The notes: generated by a model from the letters alone, not told the origin. Shown: positions 1 through 8,160, numbered from the stretch's first letter. The stretch is 10,955 bases of DNA from Cyclostephanos tholiformis (GCA_036939975.1 JALLPB010001154.1:1-10955), one strand, 5' to 3'. Made by a program: numbers and translations.

Positions 1-732
1 TAGCCATTTGCCTTATTTTTCTGTCCTCTATTTGCATTATCTACATTAGGCAGTTACAATCAAAGGCGCAACGAGTTTTTCCTCCCCAAAAAGGAAAAGG
101 TGCTTAAACCCCGGTCTCTACGGTAGAACACGAACTTGCGCCGTACGTACACAAATTACAAGAAACTACCGGTATTATAACATTTAATGTCTTTTGTTAC
201 GTATTTTGAGTCCCTTTGCAATTCTTAATCCTATTATTATTTGCCAAGGCATTTCTGGCCCTTGTCCATTAAAAAAAGTAGGGTTATGTTTTAGACCAAC
301 TACCCACCCCCCAGCCGCACACAACCCTAGCTATCAAAGCAGTGGCATGCAACACTAACTATCGGGGCGCCACGTGCAACCCTAACTATGGGGGCAAAAA
401 CCAGCTCATATCCACCGGGCCAAAGCATCCACCCTAGCCTGCCATACCCGTCCTACTACTATATCATTTACTCACCTGGCACTTCTAGTTTTTATGTAAA
501 TAAAATGCTTTAGTTTTGTGATTAACTCTAATGGTTTTTTCGGATGATGGTCAGAAATGCCATGGGAAATAATAGTAGGAACCCCTTTGCAATATTGAGA
601 GGAGCAGAAATTTCCTTCTTTCCCTGGCCACTGCTTAAATTACTCAGTAAACCTATGCAATACTCTACTTATTATGTCTTATTTGCTTCACTCTATATCT
701 AATTATTTCCCTAACCCTAAAATTTCAGTCAC
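1..732. other. AT-rich stretch with no gene
   Basis: No open frame of convincing length or composition is visible on either strand. The only structure I can support is the three-copy 28-bp tandem repeat at 317-400. It is best read as intergenic or decayed repeat DNA. Confidence 0.5.
317..400. repeat. Three-copy 28-bp tandem repeat
   Basis: Three adjacent 28-bp units lie at 317-344, 345-372 and 373-400. They share a core of the form GCAACMCTAACTAT followed by a G-rich tail. The first unit is the most diverged (ACAACCCTAGCTAT) and the last two are closest to each other. No coding or RNA role is visible. Confidence 0.6.
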
Positions 733-742
733 CTTGTAACAT
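733..742. repeat. Left target-site duplication, CTTGTAACAT
   Basis: This 10-mer recurs exactly, in the same orientation, at 2314-2323, just outside the other end of the inverted-repeat element. The true duplication may be 9 bp if the final T belongs to the element end TAGG. Confidence 0.75.
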
Positions 743-1139
743 AGGCTGAGCATTCCTGCAGGAATTCCAGGAATTCCTTTAGGATTCTTTTTTTGGCCCT
801 CTAAAAAAAAGGCACGAATTCCTTTGCAAACAGGGAAAACTTGAAAAAGCCTGACAGACCACAGAGGAGCCACCAAAAATGCGTTCCTTTTTTGGAAGAT
901 TGAGATTTCTGCTAGCTAAAAGTAAGAAGCCCTACCAAAGTGAAAAAATAATGAGATGATGGCATCATTGTGCCAATGACAATGCAACTCCAATGCCACC
1001 ACAATCAATAACAACAAGAAAGAGGAGGAGTCAGCCTACTTTTGCCACAATTGTTTTTCATGCCACCCCTCATGATACTCCTCCTCTTTGTCATCTCAGT
1101 CTTTGACCTTGCTTGTTTATTCAGGCTGTGCTGTGCACG

Positions 1140-1700
1140 CCCCCCTTGATGATGCATTGATCATTGTCATCATCATCTTAGCCATTAACTGCCACTGCAA
1201 TGATGGCAACAATTATGATTGTTGTGGAGAAGGATGTACAACTCATTGCAGTGGTGGTATCGAACGTCAGCATCCCCTGCAGTAGTGGGGGAGAAGACGT
1301 CATTGTCAATGATGGATGTGACAATGTGGGGATGATTATGGAGGGGAAACACATGGATGGGAGGGACAAGGCACTGGAGGACGAGTGAGATTAAGATGAT
1401 GGTGCCTGGGAATGGATGGCAAAGGAAAGATGCAGGGATGTCATGATGGCAATGATGGTGCATCGGGGGAGAACGATGGGGAGGTGACTGTTGTGATCAA
1501 GTCTACAAAGATGATGATGACAACAATGATGGCCAAGAGAAGGAGGAGGAGGAGGCGACAAGAACATCAAGGCTACAATGTGATGGATGATATCATGGAC
1601 AATCCCACCATTGCCTTTGTTGATGAGGCTGACAACAACAGCAATGGTATGGTTGATCGTGGCATTGTGTCCAAGGAAGAAAGGGTTGATGATGGATGAT
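1140..1700 (+). repeat. GATGATGG/CAATGATGG low-complexity tract inside the element
   Basis: Plus-strand sequence is dominated by degenerate ATGATGG, CAATGATGG and GGAGGAGG words. It yields short open frames in several registers on both strands, none of which stands out. The frame at 1412-1699 is Asp/Asn/Met-rich with a run of seven Arg encoded by AGGAGGAGG. It ends FVDEADNNSNGMVDRG..., which could be a real acidic protein fragment, but repeat-driven openness explains it as well. Similar words in inverse orientation dominate 3360-4850. Confidence 0.45.
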
Positions 1701-2054
1701 GGATTGCTAGATGCAATATCATCGAACCCAACAACCTATCCTAAACCTCAAGCTAATGTGGTATTATAACATATATTCAATTATACATTGATTAAATTGC
1801 ATTAATAACAATTAGGCCAGTGTTTTTATGAATGCCTGACATTAAGTCTTATGTATTTTTTTTGCCGCTACCCTCAGAAAGGGTACCAATTCTCCCCTTG
1901 CCAGTGGATTGGGATCAAGCCATGTCACACATCCCATGAATTATGTGTGTTGCAACTACCGGTGTTGGGGGGACTGATGTCCAGCAATGGGAGCAAGGTC
2001 AACCTACAAGGTTTTGGGTGTGGGTCATACCTTCAACTCAACTATAAATACCAG
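1587..2054 (+). pseudogene. Candidate captured gene fragment, two exons
   Basis: A plausible spliced fragment sits inside the TIR element. Frame 1587-1757 ends ...DAISSNPTTYPKPQAN. A GT at 1758 and an AG at 1876-1877, preceded by a T8 run and the pyrimidine tract ccgctaccctcag, would define a 120-bp intron. The second exon, 1878-2054 (59 codons), stays open and reads KGYQFSPCQWIGI...GCGSYLQLNYKYQ. It ends at CCAG followed by GTAATA, a good donor site. Both junctions are phase 0. The second exon is rich in Cys, Gly and aromatic residues, unlike the surrounding low-complexity sequence. I do not recognise the protein. Gene-fragment capture is known for Mutator-like elements (Pack-MULEs); applying that here is inference, and the first exon is much less certain than the second. 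Confidence 0.33.
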
Positions 2055-2313
2055 GTAATATTGTACCCGCCAAAAGAGGTGAACTGATTTCTGGTGGGAA
2101 AGAGCTCAAAATCCTTTCTACTGGTGGGAGAGGGCAAAAATGACCAGGAAAAGGAAGGAATGGGAGGAACATAAAAAGGAATTTCCTTTCAGGAGGGGGT
2201 CAGAAAAAGAGAAACACCAAAAAGGAAAACCATCAAAAAGGAATGAGAAAAAACTTCCTGCAGGAATCCTTTCAGGGAGGGGGGGGCAAAAAAAAAAGGA
2301 GTGCCCAACCTAA

Positions 2314-2323
2314 CTTGTAACAT
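2314..2323. repeat. Right target-site duplication, CTTGTAACAT
   Basis: Exact direct copy of 733-742, immediately outside the right inverted end GGAGTGCCCAACCTAA. Confidence 0.75.
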
Positions 2324-3000
2324 GAAAATCCTTACAATACTGTAAGCGCTTTACAACCTAATTTAAAAAATGACCCTTTCTTATTACAAGAATAGCTACA
2401 TTGTAGGAATCCTTATTTTAAAGCAGTGGACACCAGGCCTGTAGAGACTAGGTAGGAATCAATATTCTTTTTTCCAAAAACTACTTGAATAATGCTTTAT
2501 GATGTGATTCATGATTTACTACTTGATTACTTTCTTGTAAAAAGAAGTCACACTGGCCATTGGCTACAAAAATCTAGATGTAGGAATTCATATAGTAGAC
2601 TTAAATGAGAATGTCTGCAATTGGAGAAAATTTCTGATTACACCAACAGTTCCAACATTGGTATTTATCAGTGCCAGGTTCCATCTTTTCTCTCCATGAA
2701 AGAAAGCACAATACTACACTTTTCATTTACGTTCATGGGAGCACTTGGGGATTCATGAAACCCCGATAAATCCACCCCTCTTTTTCATACATGCATTTGC
2801 AATTTGCACATTTCATCATATTGTTCCAATTTTCTTCATTGTCCTTTTATTGGTAAGGGGCAAATTTGCACCTATTTTTGGGTGCACCATTTGATTCTGG
2901 TCTACAAATGCCACACCTATTTGCACTGCATTGCTCACATTATTTAATTGTATTGCTGCTTCAATATTCATTGCTCCTTTTATTATGAATCACAATCCCT
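2324..3000. other. AT-rich stretch with no gene
   Basis: I see no open frame with coding-like composition, no repeat array and no RNA gene. Frames are closed by many stops. Confidence 0.5.
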
Positions 3001-3700
3001 GTTCAAACAATCATCACCTCATCCTTGCTCATAACCCCTATATGATCCCTGCCAAGGACAGTATCACTATTTGTGGGCAAAATAACTTTGGTGACAGCAT
3101 GCACCATTGTGACATGCACTATTACCAGGAGAACCGCAATCAAGATCCTCCACATCCCCTTCCCATGCCACCATGCCATGGGTGGCACACATCAGAGGAC
3201 AAAGCCAGATCCTCCTGGGGGCATAGATTTTGTTTTTCAACCAATCAATGTCCCTCCCTTTAATAGTTCTGGATCAATGCCAAAAATGATGACCAAACCC
3301 CATGGACCAAAACTATCCCCCCCATGATATCCACATATTCAACCAATGCCTTCTTATCCAAGACACCAACACCAGCACTAACAATGATGGCAACAATGAC
3401 AACAATGAAATTCTTACTATAGACTTGATCAGTAGCAGTACCAATGATCCTGGTGATCCCCGCAACACCTACATTGACCAGGATGGTGCTTTGTTGCTGT
3501 CAATTGAATTCTCACCATACCAACACTCCTGTCTTGTATCGGATTATATGCAGCAACATTCCTTGTTTACTAGAGGATTAACAACTTTCCATCACACAAC
3601 CAAAGCAACATTTCTGTTTTAAGGCATACTATCTTTGGAGTCCAAAGAAGAATGTTTATATTCAGCTGTACAGCATTCAAGAGAAACCACTACGAATGTT
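3000..3700. other. Ambiguous sequence, possibly decayed coding DNA
   Basis: Open frames exist on both strands (plus 2931-3263 and 3302-3622; minus 3003-3188 and beyond). On the minus strand one register carries a hydrophobic segment (WRILIAVLLVIVHVTMVHAV, around 3150-3090) and continues upstream through two in-frame stops to about 3440. None has a clear start, splice signals or a recognisable domain. CATTGT/ACAATG words, as in the next region, inflate frame length. No gene is called. Confidence 0.3.
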
Positions 3701-4192
3701 TGTCACCATTGGTATTGTCAAAGTCATTGCCCTTGTCATTTCCATTATCATCATTGGCACCATTGTCATTGTCATAGTAGTCAATTGTCAATGCCCTCCT
3801 CATTTCCATCATCATCATTGTCATCATCTTAAGTGTTGGAGACATCCATTGTAGTCTCTTCCCCCAACTTTGTCACATGTTGCGTCAACCCCCCATAATC
3901 TCCATAATATCAAAGTTGCTATCTTCCCAGGTTTCTTACCCCTGCAATCTTCATCAAAGTTGCTATCATTGTCCGTATTGTCATTGTAGACATTGTTCAT
4001 CTCCTACCCACCTTCTTCTAGGCTTCTCCCCTCCACTGCCAACTTCTAAGTTGTTATAATTGTCCTTAGTGTCATTGTAGTTGTTGACATCAATATTATC
4101 ATCACCATTGTTTTGGTCATCATTGTTGCTGCTATAATAATTACTGTTGTTTGAAGCATGCTTCTTCCTCTTGTCTCAGCTCCTTGTTCTTC

Positions 4193-4200
4193 CCCCATCC
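4193..4200. repeat. Left target-site duplication, CCCCCATC
   Basis: Repeated exactly at 4415-4422 on the other side of the 214-bp element. The next base (C) is also shared, so the duplication could be read as 9 bp. Confidence 0.8.
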
Positions 4201-4414
4201 TTGGTTGGGAATTCCGATTTGAAATTCCAATTTCTGTGAGCTCCGGAATTCAGAATTCCGATTCCAATATCAGAGTTCTGACAAGTTCAGTTGGAAAATT
4301 TATTCCTGTCATATTCCTGCCATTGTTACTAAGCATAAAAAAGGCGGGAATGCATAGTTTGCTTTTATCATGATCGGAATCAGAATCGGAATTCTGGCAG
4401 AATTCCCAACCAAG
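4201..4414. mobile_element. 214-bp MITE with perfect 15-bp TIRs
   Basis: The element begins CTTGGTTGGGAATTC and ends with its exact reverse complement, GAATTCCCAACCAAG. Inside, degenerate GGAATTCCGATTCCGATT words occur near both ends in inverted orientation, so a single strand could fold over most of its length. It is flanked by CCCCCATC on both sides. An 8-bp duplication points to the hAT group, although the terminal bases are not the usual hAT CAGGG form; Mutator-like is the alternative. It has no coding capacity. It lies in the minus-strand reading frame between codons, and conceptual removal with one duplication copy keeps the frame open for 16 more codons. Confidence 0.85.
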
Positions 4415-4422
4415 CCCCCATC
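4415..4422. repeat. Right target-site duplication, CCCCCATC
   Basis: Direct copy of 4193-4200, adjoining the right inverted end GAATTCCCAACCAAG. Confidence 0.8.
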
Positions 4423-4844
4423 CCAATGTCATGGTTGGAGGGGGGTGGAAAGAATTATCAGCAGCTGTCCTCATAATGCTAGCTCTTGTAAATGGCTTCT
4501 TCATCTTGTCACCTTTACATATTGTATCATTGTCAGCAATTTTATTCTTGGCCATGTTGCCGCCAACCTGGTTGCTTAATGAATAGGGATAAGGGGAGTG
4601 GAGGGAAACACAAACACAATAGTGAAAATAGTTTCCCATCATTGCTGCTTATAGAATTGTCATAGGTGTCCTTGCTGTCATCATTGTTGTCATTTTTCTT
4701 GTCATTTCCACTTCTGTCATTGTTGTCATTGTTGTTATCATTATCATTGTCGTTGGCAGTCTTCTCACCCTCCCTCTTCTTTTTCTTCGATACCACCCCC
4801 TTCCTCTTCTTTGCCTTCCTCTCCAGTTTCTTCCCCCTGCCCAT

Positions 4845-5113
4845 GGTTTATTATTAATTTATATTATTGGATACTAGCTGGTCAAGTACAACTCAATAGT
4901 GAGTATTTTGGTGTGGATTGGATAGTGGGTTTGTTATGTTCCATGTGGAAGCTAAAATGAAAAAGGGTCAAAATTGCCTCTGATTTAACAGCTTAATTGC
5001 TAACTAGTATGGGCACATATCTGTGCCAAGTATTTTTCAGGCTTCATAAAAAATACCTTTGTCAATTTTGGCCAACTAAAAATTCTGAAGACATCAAAAG
5101 TTAGCTGAGCTTG
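4845..5113. other. Spacer between two minus-strand pseudogenes
   Basis: AT-rich, with no convincing frame. It would contain the promoter of the minus-strand gene starting at 4844 and the 3' end of the decayed element gene that stops at 5114. A small hairpin (GGCACA/TGTGCC around 5010-5025) is present, but nothing ties it to a function. Confidence 0.4.
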
Positions 5114-6174
5114 TCAGCTACTACAACACTCACAATTTACTTTTCTCTGACGTACATCTGCATGTGTATCTGACATGTGTACCTTCTTTCTTGCAAGTGC
5201 AAGGATTTTGGGGTTCTTCACTGTCCAAAAATGCCACCATTCATGGATACCATCTTGCTGCATTGGCTCAACCCAATCCTCCATTTTATTTTGCCATGCA
5301 ATGTGCTTTAACATTACATGAACTTTGGGGATGATAGCTTATTTCAGGTCTGTATGACCCTGTGCTGCCACATCTATGTATTTCCAGTAAGCTTCAATGT
5401 CCTCATCTGTTGGATCAATTGTTCTGGCTAACAAAAAAGTCCCATCCCATAAAACAAACACCTCTCTGAAAAGCAGGCATAATGCGGAAATGTCATTCTC
5501 TAACAGCACACAGTCATGTCTTTTTCCCTCAGTAAATAGCAACACAAGTTGATCAAACAGGTTAGTGGCATTATTCTTCATCACCTTTTTGATGTCCTTA
5601 CCATTGAGGCTACCATGGTACAAACTCAATTCCACGCCGATTGTTTTCAGCGCTTTAACCATGTTTGTCTCAATTCTGTCTGGTGCTTTGACCTTGACTG
5701 ATCTAATCTTTTTCAATTTATCCAAAACTGATCACTCAACTTATTACCTGTCCTCTTCAACACATTAAGAAAGTCTTTTTAGCAGTAGTCTTCCAGTGCT
5801 TTCAACGTGCTGGCAATCGTGCCAGTTGGGGTTGTGGTGCACTTGAGAGTTGTATGCATCTTTCCATCAGGAAAAGCATCCCACTGATCTCTCTTTGCTG
5901 CTGTTTCGTGGTTAATATTTCTCAGTGCAGGTATTGATGATTGAATCGAAACCTTGATAAATGTCATGTTCTCTAAAAACTCGTTTATAATTTGCACAAC
6001 AACTTTAACAGATTGTTCCCAATTCCTCTCTCACAGGGCAGCAATAGTACCATTGGGTGCCAAATCAGGATGAATGGGAACCATGGCCTCTCCTTCACGC
6101 CCAGTTGCAGCTTCCCAGATACAACACAGAACCTCAATTAACCATGATGGGTGTTTGGCATGGAGTTGTGATCT
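5114..6174 (-). pseudogene. C-terminal part of decayed mobile-element protein
   Basis: Reading from 6174 leftward, the frame opens RSQLHAKHPSWLIEVLCCIW, passes an in-frame TGA (6031-6033) and runs through WDAFPDGKMHTTLK to a TAA at 5779-5781. After a frame change it resumes near 5725 with IRSVKVKAPDRIETNMVKAL, then SLYHGSLNGKDIKKVM. It crosses a TAA at 5339-5341 and ends PKVHVMLKHIAWQNKMEDWV...RQRKVNCECC before the stop at 5114. The YHG-SLNGKDIKKVM block and the KVHVMLKH...KMEDWVE block resemble long transposon-associated hypothetical proteins I recall from diatom genomes. That is recollection, not a search, and I cannot name the superfamily (a KDZ-type transposase is one possibility). Neither the 5725 nor the 5997 frame opens at an ATG, which fits fragments of a larger protein. 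Confidence 0.6.
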
Positions 6175-6220
6175 GTTTGCAGTACACTGCATACACCAAT
6201 ATCCGGTCATGGAGCTTCAG

Positions 6221-6475
6221 AGTTGGAGTTGGCAGATTAAAATTTTCAGAAAGTTGGCAGAGCTAGAGTTTATGGTTTAGCATGCAAGCCAAAGTTGGCA
6301 GAGTTAGAATTTGCTGGACCCAAAGTTGGCAAAGTCACAGTTAGCAATCTGCTCCAAAAACAAAGTTAGCAATGTTGGAGTCTTCCAAAAAGCAAAGATG
6401 GCAAAGTTAGCAAAGTCGGAAACCCCATTTGTGAAAGTTAGCAAAGTTAGCACTGGAAATTAGCTAAAAAGCAAG
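6221..6475. repeat. GTTRGCA motif cluster, left
   Basis: The 7-mer GTTGGCA or GTTAGCA occurs nine times in the same orientation: at 6228, 6253, 6294, 6325, 6340, 6365, 6406, 6437 and 6446. It usually sits in an AAAGTTRGCAAAG context with irregular spacing. It is too irregular for a simple tandem array and resembles subterminal motif clusters of DNA transposons. Confidence 0.65.
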
Positions 6476-6887
6476 CTAGTTTAGTATTAGGGAAATACCA
6501 ACATCTGCTTAATCACTTATTTAAAACTGCAAACAAACACAAAATTACTAGGCAAATGAAATATCAGCAATGGTAAGCTGAGCTGGTTTTGGCAGCCTGA
6601 ATCGCTCCGCATCCAGTATCCTCTCACAGTTCCAACATTTCAAAGCATCATCATCACCTGACTTCTTCCACTTGTTCATTTTGCACCTGCACAAATACTC
6701 TTAAGCCACCCATTTCTCATCTACATGGACATTATGCAAAATGCTTAAAAGCATTGCAAGTCATTCATAATTATGGACCCCAAGTCCCTTTTAGCCTTCT
6801 TCTTCTGGATTGGACTGTTGTCTGCCATTGCGGAGTTTGGAAAAATAGTAGAACAGAGAGGGAGGAGGGCAGCAGAATGCGTTGAAA

Positions 6888-7215
6888 GAGGGGGCGAGCA
6901 AAATAGCGGCACGGGCGGGTGGCGGATCGCGTTGCCTATGCAAATGTATGCTTGGCTTGGTTTGGGCCGTCCCTGGCTCAAATTTCAGAGAGAATGCACC
7001 GTCGGTTGCAAAGATATGTCTGATTGAGTACAGTCCCTTTGTTCACAATGGTGCTAGTGCAAAGGGGGCAAGCGAAAAAGCGCACGGGCAGGCGCTTGGT
7101 TTGGGCCCTCCCTGGCTCAAATTTCAGAGAGAACGAACCATTGGTTGTGAAATAATGTCTGATTGAGTAGATTCCCTTTGTTTGGCAATGGTGGGAGAGG
7201 GGGCAAAAGGCAACA
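6888..7215. repeat. Tandem duplication of a 135-174 bp unit, plus a partial third
   Basis: Unit 1 starts at a GGGGG run at 6890 and unit 2 at 7064; a third GGGGGCAAAAGGCAAC starts at 7199. Both full units carry an ACGGGC-rich segment, then TTGGTTTGGGCC, CCTGGCTCAAATTTCAGAGA and ATGTCTGATTGAGTA, in that order. Unit 1 is longer by an internal segment around 6915-6950. Short open frames crossing the units show no protein-like conservation; the differences between copies are not concentrated at third positions. Confidence 0.7.
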
Positions 7216-7235
7216 TTTACTGCTGTAAATACCTG

Positions 7236-7263
7236 TTGCCCAACCACCACATAGGCTGGGCAA
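7236..7263. repeat. Imperfect hairpin with element-end-like motif
   Basis: TTGCCCAACC (7236-7245) pairs with GGCTGGGCAA (7254-7263) around an 8-nt loop, with 9 of 10 pairs. The right arm with its preceding bases reads TAGGCTGGGCA. That fits the consensus TAGGYTGRGCA of the two ends of the element at 743-2313. Confidence 0.5.
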
Positions 7264-7369
7264 AAAGTTCATACTGAGTTAATCTTTAAACTTTAGTACT
7301 AATTCCTACATTTTTGAAACTCGAAAAAAATAGCCCGGTAAGAAAACTCATAGTATTATAACTAGTACA

Positions 7370-7550
7370 TAAAGTTAGAAAGTTAGGCAGTTAGAGTTAG
7401 AAATTGCTTCAACTTAGAAAGTTGAAGTTAGTGATTTTACCTTTTTGACAAAGTTAGCAAAGTTAAAGTTCATCATTTTTAAAGCAAGCCTAAGTTAGCA
7501 GAGTTGGAGTTAAGACCAAAAGCAGCAAAGTTGGAGTTAACTGTGAAGTT
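7370..7550. repeat. GTTAG motif cluster, right
   Basis: AGTTAG/AAAGTTAGCAAAG/GTTGGAGTTAA words recur in the same orientation as at 6221-6475, including GTTAGCA near 7455 and 7495 and several GTTAGAA and GTTGGAGTTA variants. It marks the other side of the block that splits the decayed element gene. Confidence 0.55.
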
Positions 7551-7571
7551 GTCTCTAACTTTTTCTGATCT

Positions 7572-8160
7572 CTGGGCTTGGAAGGCCAAATCACTGGTGA
7601 TGTAACAATCAACCCTTTTAATTGTTGTGATAGGTTGTGGAGGGATAATGGTACTTGTTTTGCCAAACTTGCAGTGGATTTTGCCATCATAGTCATCAAT
7701 GTGGAGAGGCAATGTCACTAATTTGTTGAGGCCAGAGGTAAGACCCAGCAATAATGTTGCCTGAATCAGTTTTGTAGTGTTGTTTCTACTTATCAATTCT
7801 ATAAAATATACTTTGAAGTCTATCCTTCTTCCATCACTTATCTCCATGTGAACAGAAATCCAAATTGGAAGGCAACATTGCCATGATTACCTTCAGCCAC
7901 CACCCCAATGCATGCAACTTCAGTTGGGTTGATTTTTTTGCACTCCACCTGGCACAAAAATGTTCCAAGATATGGCAACAGCCATATCCTTTTCTGTTCA
8001 TTTGATGAACTCCTCCTCCTGTTTCCCATCAAAGGTAAAATAGATACTTTTTTATTGGACTTTTACATGACCATCACTTAGATGGTCAATGCTTTGTTGT
8101 CGGACAGAATACAATTCCAAGTTCAGCAGTAAGTTAGTTTTGGACTTCCCTTTCCCCTGT
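7572..8160 (-). pseudogene. Middle part of decayed mobile-element protein
   Basis: Reading leftward from about 8160, one register gives SIDHLSDGHVKVQ, a stop, KSIYFTFDGKQEEEFIK, a stop and TEKDMAVAIS. A second register continues YLGTFLCQVECKKINPTEVA...NHGNVAFQFGFLFTW. A third starts at ATG 7847 and reads MEISDGRRIDFKVYFIELIS, TLPLHIDDYDGKIHCKFGKT, then IKRVDCYITSDLAFQA, where recognisable coding ends near 7575. The registers abut with almost no overlap, as expected of one protein broken by two indels. The CYITSDLAFQA motif is the part I most strongly associate with diatom element proteins, from memory. After 7575 the frame runs into motif-repeat DNA and its codons stop looking protein-like. 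Confidence 0.6.

Larger units (their letters stand above)
743..2313. mobile_element. Non-autonomous TIR DNA transposon, Mutator-like form
   Basis: The left end reads TAGGCTGAGCATTCCT (from 742) and the reverse complement of the right end reads TAGGTTGGGCACTCCT (from 2312), 13 matches in 16. Further inside, both ends carry CCTGCAGGAA and CTTT-rich purine/pyrimidine tracts in inverted orientation. The ends are flanked by exact copies of CTTGTAACAT. A 9-10 bp duplication with weak, longer inverted ends is typical of Mutator-like elements; hAT elements usually give 8 bp. No transposase is visible in the 1.57 kb interior, so the element would have moved with help from elsewhere. The interior is GATGATGG-type low-complexity sequence plus a possible captured exon (1878-2054). 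The superfamily assignment is inference; the ends and duplication are seen directly. Confidence 0.72.
3700..4844 (-). pseudogene. Broken Asp/Asn-rich gene with basic N-terminus
   Basis: The minus-strand frame starts at ATG 4844 (context ACCATGG). It opens with a very basic segment, MGRGKKLERKAKKRKG, then KKKK, then an Asp/Asn repeat (NDNDNDNNNDNND, about residues 32-45). After a frame change near 4640-4590 comes NMAKNKIADND... and MKKPFTRASIMRTAADNSF. A 214-bp element (4201-4414) then splits the frame. Beyond it KNKELRQEEEACFKQQ continues, followed by more D/N-rich blocks in shifting frames, such as DNDSNFDEDCRGKKPGK and NDKGNDFDNTNGD, to about 3700. The charge pattern suggests a nuclear or nucleolar protein, but I do not recognise it. 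A short intron near 4610-4560 is possible, because an AG follows a pyrimidine tract there. Repeat-driven openness explains part of the D/N tail. Confidence 0.4.
6175..7574. mobile_element. 1.4-kb block interrupting the decayed element gene
   Basis: Recognisable minus-strand coding stops at about 7575 (after ...YITSDLAFQA) and resumes at 6174. The block between is different in texture. Clusters of GTTRGCA/AAAGTTAGCAAAG motifs lie near both ends in the same orientation (6220-6475 and 7370-7545). A GC-richer centre carries a duplicated 135-174 bp unit. No transposase, clean inverted ends or target duplication could be found, so the exact borders are uncertain and loss of some host sequence is likely. 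It could be a single insertion or a nest of several. Confidence 0.45.

Noticed and set aside
711..722. CCTAACCCTAA, and CCCTAACTAT in the 28-bp repeats, looking telomere-like
   Set aside because: Fewer than two perfect CCCTAA units in a row, within ordinary internal sequence; chance or interstitial resemblance only.
1178..1463. His/Cys-rich minus-strand frames in the GATGATGG tract
   Set aside because: They are the reverse reading of low-complexity ATGATGG sequence and have no independent coding support.
4666..4857. Leu/Ser/Phe-rich plus-strand frame resembling a membrane protein
   Set aside because: It is the antisense of the Lys- and Asp/Asn-rich N-terminus starting at 4844; the hydrophobicity comes from TCTT/TCATTGTC repeats.
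4856..4863. TATAAATT and an upstream CCAAT on the minus strand before ATG 4844
   Set aside because: The TATA-like word is about 12 bp from the ATG, too close for a normal start site, and the DNA is AT-rich.
6745..7166. Overlapping frames on both strands through the duplicated unit
   Set aside because: They mirror the GC-richer repeat, disagree between unit copies and have no conserved protein pattern.
317..7215. CRISPR-like array
   Set aside because: The repeats are adjacent or irregular with no unique spacers of constant length, and the setting is eukaryotic.
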